A stretch of 64,000 bases of DNA from Trematomus loennbergii (Eukaryota; Chordata; Actinopteri; Perciformes; Nototheniidae). How positions within the stretch are numbered: position 1 is the first letter of the stretch; every line of letters begins with the position of its first letter. A model generated the notes under the pieces. The model saw only the letters and a list, made by a program, of their open reading frames with translations, made no database searches and was not told the DNA's origin. The translations under genes and the position numbers were made by a program. Of this stretch, positions 36,001 through 47,800 are shown piece after piece. The stretch spans positions 1,667,001 through 1,731,000 of the forward strand of contig JAAOOA010000086.1 of NCBI GenBank assembly GCA_012861695.1, given 5' to 3'.

Positions 36001-39000
36001 CTTCTTGCCCTTCTTGGTCAGACTCTCCTCCCCCCCGAGGTTCTGCCAGCGCGTTAGGCGTCTCACCTACAAACAATAAGACACAATAACATTGAGCTCT
36101 GTGTCTTCACAACTTCATACAATTCCTCTGTTTGCATCTCACATATGTATCTATCAGTACAATAAGCATTTGATTGCACTGTACAGCATTTCATTTAACA
36201 TTCGATTGACATCTTATCCTATTGAACTTCCCCTGCATTAGTCTTGCACCATTCTCTTGCACTATTTTATTTCTACTCTCTTTATTTTTGGCACTATTTC
36301 TATTGATCTTTTGATTTAGTCGTGTTCTTAAATGTTGTATGTGAGGGACTACGGATGGAAACTAGCTCAAAGCTCAAATCCGGCATGTTTACGTTTTTAA
36401 AGCATTATTTGTTTTAAATGTTCATCAATGTGCACTGTCCCTCGTCAAATAAACCATTAAATGAAAGAAAAAAAAATAGTTGTAGGTCTGATATATATTT
36501 ATGTTGCATTGTTGGAGGAGCTGGTGACTTAAAGGGGACCTATCATGCAAAATGCACTTTTGTACGTCTTTTATACATGAATATGTGTCCCCGGTGTTCC
36601 AGGGAACTCACCAAGTGTCAGAAAACACAACCCTCTCTATTTTCCTCCATACCCAAATCTCTAAAAAAGGGGCTGCAACGGATCTGATAAAAAACTGATC
36701 CAGATTTGAACACTGTCCTGACGTCAGGACGGTGGCGCTACGGCTATTGGGCCAACTCCACCAATCAGGAGGAGACAGCCACGGCATTGCCGTTCGAAAG
36801 CGCTGGAGACGCTGTAGTACATATGCCAGGCCTGTAGATGGTGCTGTTCTCACAGAATCAGCCCTTGCAAAAACAGAGCTAAAAAAGTGCAAATTGAGCA
36901 AAATGAGGCATGGCTAAAATGCATGATCTGTTTGGTATTTTGAAAAAAAAAAGTATAAATATGCCTTATATAGGTATGGTCCTACACTATATTATTCAAA
37001 TATAGCATGATAGGTCCACTTTAAGTGTTTCCTTGCATGTCTACACTGTGCATATAACATAAAGCCCTTTGAACCCTTTGGACCTTTGAATGAAACCAAA
37101 GAAAAACCTAATAAAAACATCACAGAGCATGTGAGTCTGTGTGAGGACTGACCGGTGTCAGAGGCCTCGGGCTCCTCCGAGGGGACGGGGGTCCCCGGCC
37201 GATCTGGCTCCAGGTTGTCATCCGCAGGCGTGATGGAGGCAGCTTCTTCAGGAGATGAAGGTTTAGTCGGAGATGAAGAGTACACAGCGGGTTTGCTGTC
37301 AAAGGGGTTTGCCTGAGAACAAAGAAGGAAGAGAGGGACGTTTGGTTACATTTTCTGAGAACCTGGGGAAAAAACTAAAATAATACATTCAAATAAAATA
37401 TATACAAATTCTGAGGATGTTTTGGACTGACAAGGACCATAAAAGATTAAAATAAAAACATACTGAGGCATCTTCGGACAGGAAATGGCTATAATAAATA
37501 CAAATTAAATAATAGACAATGATTCTTAGTATGTTTTGGACAGAAAATGTTATTATTAAGATACAAAATAAAAACGTTCAGAGGCTATTTTGGACTAACA
37601 TTGGCCATAATAACTGCAAATGAAATGGAAGGAAATGTTCTGAGTGCGTGGACTGACAATAGCCAGAATACAGACTGACGGTAGGGGCGTACCTTGTTAG
37701 ACGTGGGGGACACAGCCTTGTTCCCAGCTGGACTGGTCGGAGCAGACTTCTTCTTCTTGATTTTGACCCCGGGCACTGGAGCAGAGTTCAGAGCATCGAG
37801 GAACCCGGTGCACTCCATGGCTGCAGGGAGAAACAGGAGCGGTGAGCACAGCTACATCACTATCATCTCTTTTATATATTTTAAATGTGTGTCTGAACGT
37901 ACGTTGAGCTGGAATGATCTTGATTTTGATCTCTTTGGCGAAGTTGATGGTTAAGGGTTTGTATTTCTTCTCCAGAGGCGGGGCTTCTGTTGGACCAGAG
38001 CTGAAAAATAAAAGAAACATGTCAGTACTCTGATCCGCCACTGGAGGCAGCGACGAGACAGCTGCAAGAATACACAACAGACAAGCAGATATAGGGGGGC
38101 AGCAGTACCTTGGCCTCTTGAGGACAGGGGCTTGATGTTGTACTTGTCCCCCAGCTGAGGGGCGACGGGCGTCTTCTTAGCAGGGGCTGGGTTGGGGGTG
38201 TCTATTTCCAATCCTACTCAACACACAACATATTTAGTCTCTCATACAGAACTTATAAAAACAGAATTCACTTCCTCAGTGCTCAGCGTCAGGTTTACCT
38301 ATGGAGCGGATCTTGGTGTGGCTGGGAGCATGAGCTTTGGGTTTCTCCTTCTTCTTCTCCTCCTCCACCACCACAATCTTTTCCTTCACCTCCTTCACCT
38401 CCTTCACTGCCACCTTGGCCTCCTCTTTCTTCTTTCTTATCTGCAAGAGAAATTATCACTGGTGTTAAGTAACCGAGTACATTTAGTCAAGTACTGTACT
38501 TAAGGTACTTATACTTCACTTGAGTATTTCAATTTTTGAAAGGGTAAGTTGTGTACTTGTCCTCCACTACATGTATTTAATCCCTTTAGTTACTTTACAG
38601 ATGTGGATGAATGATGTGAAATATAATCAAGTGTTAAATCAGACTTTAGTTCCACCTGGAGTAAATCCACAAGCTACCCTGCAGTATACAAAGTCATTCA
38701 AACTAGCTGCACCTTTACCAGCTTTGAGAACACTTTAATGATCATTCATTATAAAACATATTATATATGTTATTCTGAAATGGACCAATCTGCTAATGAC
38801 TACTTTTACTGTCGCTACTTTCACTATATGTTGATGCCAATACTTTTCTTCTTTTACTTGAGTAATATTTTGAATGTAGGACTTCTACTTGTAACAAAGT
38901 ATTTCTACACTCTGGCTCTTCTACTCAAGTACAGGATGTGAGTACTTCTTCTACCTCTGGAAATGATGAGTGTAATAGCAGATAGGAGCCATGGTGAGCA

Positions 39001-40733
39001 CAGACAGACATTTGACAGGTCAATGATGGGTGTGTACCTGCAGGAGAGTTAGCGCTGGACACACTCTGGGAGCGGATGGTAGCCATCCAGCCGTCCACGA
39101 GCACGGTCGCCAACTTCCTCAGCTCTAAGGGTGACAGACAGGTTTATTAGTATACATAATACACACTACTGATATATCAGGATACATTTCGTGTTTAATG
39201 TGCAAGCAAACTAACCTTCTGTATCTGCAGTCTTACTCAGCTGCTTCACCAGCTTGGCGGTGTTGTTCTGGGGGAAGATTAAGGCACAAACAGGAAGTTA
39301 GAGACTATAGTTCAACAGAGTCCTGCAGACATTACTACTGCCAACACCCACCTGCTTGAGGTGGTCCACTTTGAGAGGGAGCTTCTGCAGGGTGAGCAAG
39401 ATGAGCTGCAGCACGGGGGAGTTGTTGGTGGTTTTGGAGTAGGTGAGCCAGGCGTTGAGCATCCTGTAGCCCCCGACCCTGATAAACCTGATGGAAGCGG
39501 GAACAAATGATTAATAATGGAGGATGGGTAACACTTGGTGTAGGGAGAAGTGTGGAAGGTGTAAGAATAATTCCCATGAGGAAGCCATACAAATAACCTA
39601 TAAAAAAAAGTGATTACATTTTTTTTTTTAAACTGACTCAAGAAACCACTAATGTAGTAAATTCTATAACTTCCTGTTTCTTGAGAATTGCCTGTAAAAC
39701 AGCTGTTCTTTTGTAAGAATGAATGAATGTTTACCTAAGAACAAATCATTTTTAGACAACTAAATATTACACAAGCACTTTAAAACTCTGAAAAAATATT
39801 ATTACAGGGTATATGCAGGAATCCTGAAGTCACATGTAATACCTTGCAAGACCTTTTTTTAAGACCCTTTCCATACATTTTAAGACCTCATCGCCACTTG
39901 GAGTTTTAACCGGTTACCTTGGCGACACACTTTACCTCACATTGACTATATACAGTATTGATTGTCCTCCCTCCTTATCTTCCAACCATTTGGACGCAGA
40001 CATAACCATGTTGTTTAACAACCGGCGTAAACGGAGCTTCGCGCGCTATCAAGCAGTGAGCGTGCGATGTCCTGTTCAGATGACGTCAAACCCAACGGGA
40101 TGCCATCAATAAACTACACAGAATCACACTACACACCTACGCAATGATTACATTCAGGCACACTGTAGAATACAACCTCTTTGGACAATTGATATACTTA
40201 TTGAAAACAAGCTACAACATGTAATACCTTGGAAAATGCCCTTTAATACTTTTTAATAGCCTTCATTTTCGCTAAATTGATTTATCAACTTTTAATAGTT
40301 TTTAAGACCCCGCGGACTTTACTTTTTTATTTTTTAAGAGCTTATTGAATGGAAACGTTTCAAACTTGTATCCACCCATTACAAACAATACATTGATATA
40401 TACAGCATGCAGAGTGGAAGCGAGGCCTACCTGTTGAGGATATCATGGGATTTGGTCTGCAGCAGGATGCTCAGGTACATACACCTACTGACCATCTTAG
40501 TAGTAGCTTTCATCAGGCTGCATGAAAAGAAGCATGTGTTAGGATATCGTGAGTAGAAGACGATTCAAAAGAGAATGTTTCACAGTAAAGTCACAGCAAT
40601 GTGTCAGAGCTACTTCCTGTTGCTCACCTGTACACCTTGGGGACTCCCTCCAGGCTGCGGAGCTCTCCATCCTTCCCCAGCAGAGACTCCACTCCCTTCA
40701 GGATCTCCCTGGGGTCCACGGGTCCCCTGCCAT
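33079..40733 (-). CDS. ppp1r10: PP1 nuclear targeting subunit PNUTS (17 coding exons, several frame breaks)
   Basis: PNUTS anchors protein phosphatase 1 on chromatin and in the PTW/PP1 complex, where it controls RNA polymerase II termination. Coding exons (transcription order): 40628-40733, 40431-40517, 39352-39487, 39216-39267, 39038-39124, 38299-38440, 38109-38213, 37903-38000, 37693-37820, 37153-37312, 35926-36066, 35574-35820, 35390-35451, 35097-35303, 34262-34385, 33805-34172 and 33079-33239. About 805 residues. The first five exons give the TFIIS-type LW domain ([37 protein letters not shown]). Next come a Lys/Glu stretch, the block [19 protein letters not shown], the PP1-docking KTVHW (RVxW-type; human KSVTW), a Gly/Arg-rich RGG tail and a C-terminal CCCH zinc finger ([20 protein letters not shown]). 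Frame breaks are visible in exons 1, 6, 7, 11, 13 and 16 (see findings). The ATG at 40733 is supported by the family N-terminus once one G is allowed for. Confidence 0.93.
33556..33690 (+). repeat. L2-like LINE 3' tail with (ATT)n
   Basis: GTGCTATACAAATAAAGCAT followed by ATT repeats is a typical fish L2 3' end. It lies in the last ppp1r10 intron, antisense to the gene. Confidence 0.65.
34464..34996. mobile_element. hAT (Charlie-like) non-autonomous element with perfect target duplication
   Basis: Ends CAGTGGTGTCAAAC and GTTTGAGACCCCTA are inverted repeats with small mismatches. They are flanked by the 8-bp duplication GTCTACAT at 34456-34463 and 34997-35004. It lies in a ppp1r10 intron and encodes nothing. 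Confidence 0.9.
36533..37020. mobile_element. TTAA-flanked non-autonomous transposon, family 'AGGGGACCTATC' (488 bp)
   Basis: Ends AGGGGACCTATCATGC and GCATGATAGGTCCACT lie between TTAA at 36529-36532 and 37021-37024. The ends resemble those of the 8487-9286 family (AGGNCC..ATG..), suggesting one source of transposase. In a ppp1r10 intron. Confidence 0.85.
38459..38950 (+). repeat. Dispersed repeat, same family as 13660-14095
   Basis: Flanks rich in AAGTACTGTACTTAAG and GAGTACTT suggest an inverted-repeat element. The core, TTACAGATGTGGATGAATG and onward, is nearly identical to the copy in tspan13 intron 2. In a ppp1r10 intron. Confidence 0.75.
39806..40330 (+). repeat. Dispersed repeat 'GGGTATATGCAGGAATCC'
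   Basis: It begins AGGGTATATGCAGGAATCCT and ends with the weak inverse motif TTTTTAAGACCCCGCGG. A second copy, cut short, lies at 60764-60970. Probably a fish MITE. In a ppp1r10 intron. Confidence 0.65.
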
Positions 40734-40735
40734 AT

Positions 40736-42840
40736 CTGAAAAACACATATCAAATTGTTAATACACATGGCAACACGGCATGGGTGTATTATAGTTTCTA
40801 GTATGAACAGCAAATATTTGGAAGGTATAGACGGGCTGTTTCTAGAAGGGACTTGTTGCCTGCCAAATGGAAAGGGGAGCTACACGTCACAAAAACACAC
40901 CCAGCCTATCGTTAGGATTTGAGACTTTGCTCCAAAAAAGTTTCCAACAAGGAACTGTCACACTAGACAGACAACAATCTGACAGGGCTCAGATTCCCCT
41001 CACCACTGAGACTGAATCAGCTCAATCCAACACCAGCAACCTGGGCTTATCAAAGTCACTCCAACAACATGGTCCAAAGAACTGATGCTCTACACTCAAA
41101 CCAGGAGAGAACAACTGGAGCTGGCCGACATGTCTCACCCTGACAGACCATCTGACCCACTATCTGATGAATCATTTGAACATCAGGCCAGAAGAAATAA
41201 GCATGGGTAGTTTGGTGACATGGCCACATACATATTACTATTCACAGGCAGCAGCGTTTCCCTCCTGCTACAGCTCCATGTTGCTCCTGCAGCCAGACCT
41301 CCACAGAGCAGCTGCTGCCCGGACTCCACCCGACGAGCAGAGTCCTCTCTCTGGGACTTGCCGGACTGACATGTAGAGGAGACTGATCTCATTTAAGAGT
41401 GATGCAACACGGTTTATTCCAGTTCAGACTCTTTAAGAGGCAGCAGCGACCACAGAACACAACTGCATGTTACTGACATACAAAATGTTACACATTCACT
41501 GCAAATCCACTTGTTTTATTTAACTTATCACTAAATGGAACATTGATTCCCTAATCATAAAGTAAATTAATACAATGTATGAATAGCTTTAACTATGATT
41601 TACTACTACATATATTGAATCAATGTTTCAGACACAAAAAAGACAAAAAAAGAAATGTCAAAGTTTGGTTAGAATAAAAATAGATATGACTTAGTGAAAG
41701 AAATGTTACCGGTAATGATTGATCACATTTTTAATACCACACTTCTATCACAATCATTCACATTTGTGCAAAACTGCAAGTCAAACAAAAACAATGGGAA
41801 CAGAAACGTCTTCAGTGTAAAACCCTCATGAGAAATCAGATGAAATGACGAAACAATTAAAAAATAATTCAGATTATACAACCCAAAACATTTAAAATGG
41901 GATAAAGGTAACTGTATGAATAATGAAATGCTTTTAAACTGTCAAATGGGTTTTTTATATCCTCAGATATGTTTAAGGACATCACTGGCAGCAGGACACT
42001 ATTGGCCCCCTACAGGACACCTTATGATCACACTGACACTGAACTGACTGTGGACTTACACAATAGAGAAATGCATTACAAATTAATAGAATGGTAAGTG
42101 CAATATCACATGACAAGAGTGACAAATAGTCACACGGTAATCTGACGGATAACAAACTAATGAAGAAAAGGTGTTGGATGTTAATTAATTCCATCAGTCT
42201 ACTTTTTATCTTTAAAAAGTCCAAAGTGACCCAAATAGACAGCCAACAAAGGGTTAATTTGTCTTTATGTATATCTTCAATTAAAATGATTAAACAAGTA
42301 TCCTAACAAAAGGGGTCTTATTAAATATAATCAAACTGCTTCATGAGTTAATTGCTCTTGTCATATAAAGCATGCACATATTTTCCGCATGTTTTATGCG
42401 TTTTCTGATGAAACCGTCACCCTGCCACAACACGTATAAAGAACCTGCATTTCTGACGGAGTTCAATTCATTGGAAATGATGTGAGGAATCAGTTAGGTC
42501 TTACCCGTGTAACTGTAGTAGAAGTTTTATATAGTCTCAGACCTCCAAAAAACTGCAAATAACCCAATTCCTGCAAATATCACAGTTGTTACACATATAC
42601 ACAACATCTGTTTTAAGCATGGCCCTGGTTCAGTGGGGGAAAGAAATTATTTGTGTCCTACTGGGGTGTTTAGATATATCACTGGTACATTATTGTAAAC
42701 AAACTACTCTTCTAGATAGAAAAAAAAGATTTGCTGTATTTTCGTTATAGCTGAGCAACAACAGACTAAACTATGACTAAGGAACACTCATGATATAGAC
42801 ACTGAATGAATCAAATAACAATATTAGACGCCCTTGGTTA
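40736..42840. other. 3' half of ppp1r10 intron 1, no exon seen
   Basis: AT-rich sequence on both strands. The frames at 41167-41392 do not look coding. Confidence 0.5.
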
Positions 42841-42856
42841 TAAAGTTCAAGCAGCC

Positions 42857-43123
42857 TATAAAAGGCACGCGCTTAGGCTGTCATGTGTCATAGCTTAAAC
42901 AGGCCTGCTCCTGTCAGAGGGGGAGGGGCGGCTATCACAGCCTCCCTCCGTTAACCACTTCGACGACAACCCAATGTCGACACAAGCAACAATGGCTCTC
43001 CCTATGTCTGGCAAAACCCGTGCTGGTGTGAAGGAAAACAAGTCGGCGAGGACCAGATATTTACTGAACCAACCAATGCGACAAAAAGCTGCATGTACTT
43101 TCTCTGCATTTCGGTTTTGTTAA
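42857..43123 (+). other. Candidate TATA-driven transcript with a 49-codon ORF
   Basis: A consensus TATAAAAG (42857-42864) is followed about 110 bp later by ATGTCGACACAAGCAACAATG (first ATG 42974, in-frame second ATG 42992 in a good context, AACAATGG), a frame of 49 codons ending at TAA 43121-43123. The peptide is basic (MALPMSGKTRAGVKENKSAR). I do not recognise it. The strand is opposite to ppp1r10, inside its first intron. The region is less AT-rich than its surroundings and matches no other repeat in the window. It could equally be chance, or an alternative regulatory region. Confidence 0.25.
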
Positions 43124-43260
43124 AAAATAACTCCCAAATGTTGCTCCAAGAACACCGCCAGCCCCCGGAGCTGTCCGAAGAAAAGCAAACCACAACCAAT
43201 CCGCCATGTTTGACAATTCCGACTGTTTGTGCTTCGAAAGACCACTTCGCTAGTCATCCT

Positions 43261-43498
43261 GCAATCTTTATCCACAGATTGCCGAGTCCCTGTGCTTTAG
43301 TTATCGACATGTCAACACACAGTGCTTCATAGAATATGTCCACAATCCTCAAGCTAACGCAATCTTTATGTATAGATTGTTGTGGGTATTCGTTCCGTGG
43401 AGCAGCCCCTACTAAACAAACCTGGCAAGCAAAAAGTCCGACTTCATTAAGCAGTAATTAAATGGCTATGCCTACGGCAATCTTTATGAGTAGATTGC
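43261..43498. ncRNA. Three copies of one stem-loop motif
   Basis: GCAATCTTTATCCACAGATTGC (43261), GCAATCTTTATGTATAGATTGT (43359) and GCAATCTTTATGAGTAGATTGC (43477) each fold into a 7-bp stem with an 8-base loop. Stem and loop start (TTAT) are constant, and the second half of the loop varies. The sequences between the hairpins are unrelated, so this is not a tandem duplication. Function unknown: RNA element of a transcript on either strand, or a DNA-binding site. Confidence 0.35.
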
Positions 43499-44214
43499 TT
43501 ATGGTTATTTTATTAATAGACTGACAATTTAGTTTTTGTACAACCCGTCCATTCCGTCTCACACACAAAGAAACGGAGCCTGGTGCCTCCATCCACTTTC
43601 CTGTGTGAGCTCATACTATAACATTGTCTATATTCAAATTGTTTGCCAAAAACAAGCTAACTTACGGTACCGGCTAACCAGCTACCGCTAAGTAATTTGT
43701 CGATTTTTTAACCTAAATGTATCTCGATTCAATTTAACTTTAAAATCAACTTACTATTGACACTATAGATCCTCAGCGTTTCGGGTGTATTAGAGTGTGC
43801 TTTTCAGGCACTTATATCTCTTATTTCATAAGTTTATATCGTCAACCTTCATGGTTTTAATATCAACTGAAATACTTCTTATGGGTGGGGCTGTTATAGT
43901 TAAAGGCTAGCCTTTCCTTCAGGAACAAACTTGAGGCAAAAATAGTAATCAAATGTCCAATACTTGAAGAAAAAATATGAATTTGAGTAGAGTTGTTCAA
44001 AGTCCTCGACGGATCAGTCTTCGCCAAAGCAAATTCATACCTGCAAAACACACAAAGAAACACACATTCAATGTCGACTCTTTCGACAAATTTCATCGTC
44101 CTCCGTCTTTATCAAAGTCCTCTGTTGGTTGTTTAAAACATTCAATAAAAAAATCGCATTTTAGACGGAGAAAATGTTATAAATAAGTCTTGCTGTCTTT
44201 CTGACTTCACTTAC

Positions 44215-44816
44215 CTCTGAACAAATCCAGGAATGAGCCCGGGCGGGAGGGACTTGGGTTTTATACCAAGTGACGTTTTTTACGTCACGAACAACGTTTT
44301 CCTTTGTATCGCGCTGAAACAAAATGGTGGATAACCGTCCTTCACTGACCTGCCATGGGCACAATGGCGTATCACACGTGATGGATACTAATGTTGTGAT
44401 TACCTCCACAGATTCACCTTCAAAGTGTTGCATATTTGTATAATTTCGTAGATACTTAAGACCCTCAACGAATTTTGTTGATTAAGCTGGATTTTGGTTA
44501 TCATATTGTATATATATTTAGTTCATTATATTTCTTCAAAATGGCGACTGTCTGTCTGTCTGTCTGTCGCTGTGGGGTTGGGTTGGGGTTGATGCTTGAT
44601 ACTCACATGCGTCACTCATAATGTTAATAATATTGTCAATTCCCAACAGAGAGTACAATTAAAAATGACAGAATGTGGATGTACACACATCCAGATACTT
44701 ATTAATAATATACGTAGGAATCATACCATTTTAATATGAAATGTACACTTTAAAATACTACAAAATAGCTGACCTTTCACCTTTCACCTACAACCCAGAA
44801 CTGTGACAGAAAAAAA
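44215..44816. promoter_or_regulatory. Shared divergent promoter of ppp1r10 and mrps18b
   Basis: On the minus strand an untranslated ppp1r10 exon ends at the good donor TCAGAG|GTAAGTG (edge 44215). mrps18b starts at 44817 on the other strand. Between them are the palindromic CRE-like half sites TGACGT and ACGTCA (about 44271-44288) and CAAAATGG (44320), a YY1-type site. No clear TATA box serves mrps18b. A head-to-head housekeeping pair. Confidence 0.6.
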
Positions 44817-47800
44817 ATGGCTGCCTCCTTAACAAGCATCGCGAAGGTTCTGTGCCGTCTTTCGCCTTCAATTTTACAACCATTACGGCAGTATCAGGTA
44901 TTTGAATCTACTGTACAGATGATATACAGATCATCCGATTCATGTACATATGTCTACGCTGTTTGTAATAAGGTTTACATATGTTAAAGGTTTGTCGCAC
45001 AGTGAGCTAACGTACCATGTAATCCAATGTAGCGCTACTGTAAATGACAATTGCGTTTATTTAGTTTGATAAGATTTCCTCAACAATACCCTCTCTGTAA
45101 AACCAAAGACATGTTGCACCTTGCCAAATAGCATGTATTGCATTGAAAACAAGAGTATTACTGTCAAAGCAGCTTAATGTCAGGCAAGATAGCCATGTGT
45201 AGGTCGCGTTGACAGGTTATTTAATATGCATTTAGCTAGGGTGTTCGAAAGGACAGCCGAATTTGTCCAATAGTTCTTTATACCATGTGTTTATGTTTGG
45301 TTCGCACTCTTATGCACTGCCACCAACACTTTCCTTTTGAATCAGAATCGAGTTTATTGCCCGGTACGTTTACAAGGAATTTGCTTTGGTGTTTGTTGGT
45401 GCAACATAAACAACATAAGGAAATAAGTTGTAAGAGGAGGTCAAAAACATAACTGTTGTACAAAGAAAATAATACAAAAACACTATATAACATTTTAGAA
45501 ATGAGTAAAGTATTTACACAAAATATAAATATACAAAAGATACTAAGAAACGTATGACAATATGATACATATATCAGATAGATAGTAGATACTTTATTTA
45601 TGAAATGATTGTGTCACAGCAGCAAATGGACAGTCAATCTACAAAATTAACAACATTACTTAAAAATACAATAAAATAAAGATTAATATGAACAATTTAA
45701 AATGTAAAAAACAATATAAACATATCCTCAGTAACAAAATAATATTCAGAGGAGTATCTAAACAATATACAGATTAAAATAGAATACTCTCTAATATATC
45801 AATCTACAGAACATATAAACATAGTGCACTTTGTATTCTGTGTATTCGCTGTGTATTTTGTAAATTGTGTCATTTCTAGTTTTTGATCATGCATTATTTT
45901 CATGCAGGCTTCTTGATTGATATTAAGCTATCTTTGGCTCTTTACTTGCTGTAACAAATGTACATTTCGCATCTGTTGAACGAATAAAGGTATTTTGATT
46001 CTGATTCTATATACGTAAAAAAAAAATGGGAACAGTAGCTTGACATTTTAATTAAAATATATCCTGAGGTAGTGCAAGTAGGCTGCAATATGCAAGTACA
46101 GTATGTGAACAATGTTCATGCTTATAGAGAGGAAGAACCTGAACACACTATGAAGCAGTGAGTTCTGGATAGGGTCTCTAAATGGATTATGTTTGTCTTG
46201 ACTTAAATACATTGGCAGTCAGTGGCTTCATGCATCCATAACCATTTAGATGAAGCTCTTAGGGTTGTTGTGATGATGACGATGCTCAGCTGCTTTTCTC
46301 TTGCTTTCAGTCCTGTCTGCAGAGGCTTCCTGTCAGATCATACGGAGCCCTCTCTCCATTTGCACCCCCCAGTCACTTTTACTGCCAGGCAGCATCTCTC
46401 CAGAATGATGCTGCTGCTCAGGCTGAGACCCTGCACCGCTACAAGGACAGACCCTGGGACTATCTGGAGAGTGAAGGTACTTAAAAGCAGTCTGTCACAT
46501 CCTTTTTATTCATTGTTTATTATTATTTTAGTGTTTATTTAGTACAGTCCAGAGACACAAACAAGGACACAACAACAGTAAAGGGGAGAGGACATTCCCA
46601 TCTCACCACAAATAAATTAATCAGAATCAGTGTTATTACTGTTCTTTTATTATTACCTATCACAGCTCTCCACTTTCAATATAGTATTTGTCTTTTGTTG
46701 AAAAGCTAATTCCTTGTATGTGTAAACCTATTACACATACAAGGAATTAGCTTTTCAAAAAAAAAAATAGAATAAAGAAAAGCCAGAAGAAACCAGTCCA
46801 TAGGATCGCTTCAGTTCTTCATATAACTAGGTTTACAGCTCAATACATTCCAAATTGTGTTCCATTTCATCTTGTGCTTTGCCACCTTTTGATTTTTTGT
46901 GGCAATCATTTTTCCCAAAAGAAATTGCCTTTGCACTCTATTTTTCAAACGCCTTAAAATCAGATCACTCCTAAATTGCATTTTTTTAAGTAAGTATTTT
47001 ACCCAGAAGAATAATTGTATTTATTATCTCTGGACTATATTCATCAGGAAACCCAAATAAAATATTGAAAAGACCAATCCAAATGATCCAGAGTCCCAAA
47101 ATGTATCAAAATCAGCCCAGTGAGAGTCCAAATATGAACACTTTCCGGTTACAACTGACATGTTTAATCCTGACAAAGCAAATGAAATGGATTCAGCATT
47201 CTCGATAACCCCCAAAACCCCTCCAAAATTGTCAGAATTGGCCGAGATATGTTTTGAACTATTGTCTGGGCAGTTTCTATGTGCTGGGGACCCCTACTAT
47301 ACGTTTCTAACATAACACTTTGGGGTACTCAACATTTCCGGGTTCACAACAGGACTCTATGAGCTGGCAAACAGACTAATACCTGTACTTGCTGTTACAA
47401 TATTATTTTCCCCATGACAGAGTACATTGAGAAGTATGGAACCAATCCAGTGTGGGCTGACTACAGGAGGAACCACAAAGGGGGAATCCCACCACAGAAG
47501 ACACGCAAGACCTGCATTGTAATATGATAATCCGTCTTTCATTAGGTCTGAGCATCACATGTGTAAATCACCCTAACACTGCTTCTGTTTGTGTAGAGAG
47601 GAGACAAGGTATCTGGAAACCCGTGTCCAGTGTGTCGGGATTCAAACATCGTGGTCCACCATCAGGTGGGTCAGCATCTCCTTACAGCGCCATAAACAAA
47701 GATACACTGGGTTCTATTATACATCCCTCACCACACCTAAGAGTCTGCCTACACAACTACATGCTGTTTACCTGATCTGTTTGCATAGAAATGTAATTGT

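Noticed and set aside
43863..44096. Minus-strand frame of 77 codons as an upstream ppp1r10 coding exon
   Set aside because: It has no family similarity, and the accepted N-terminus starts at 40733; it may at most be an untranslated exon.
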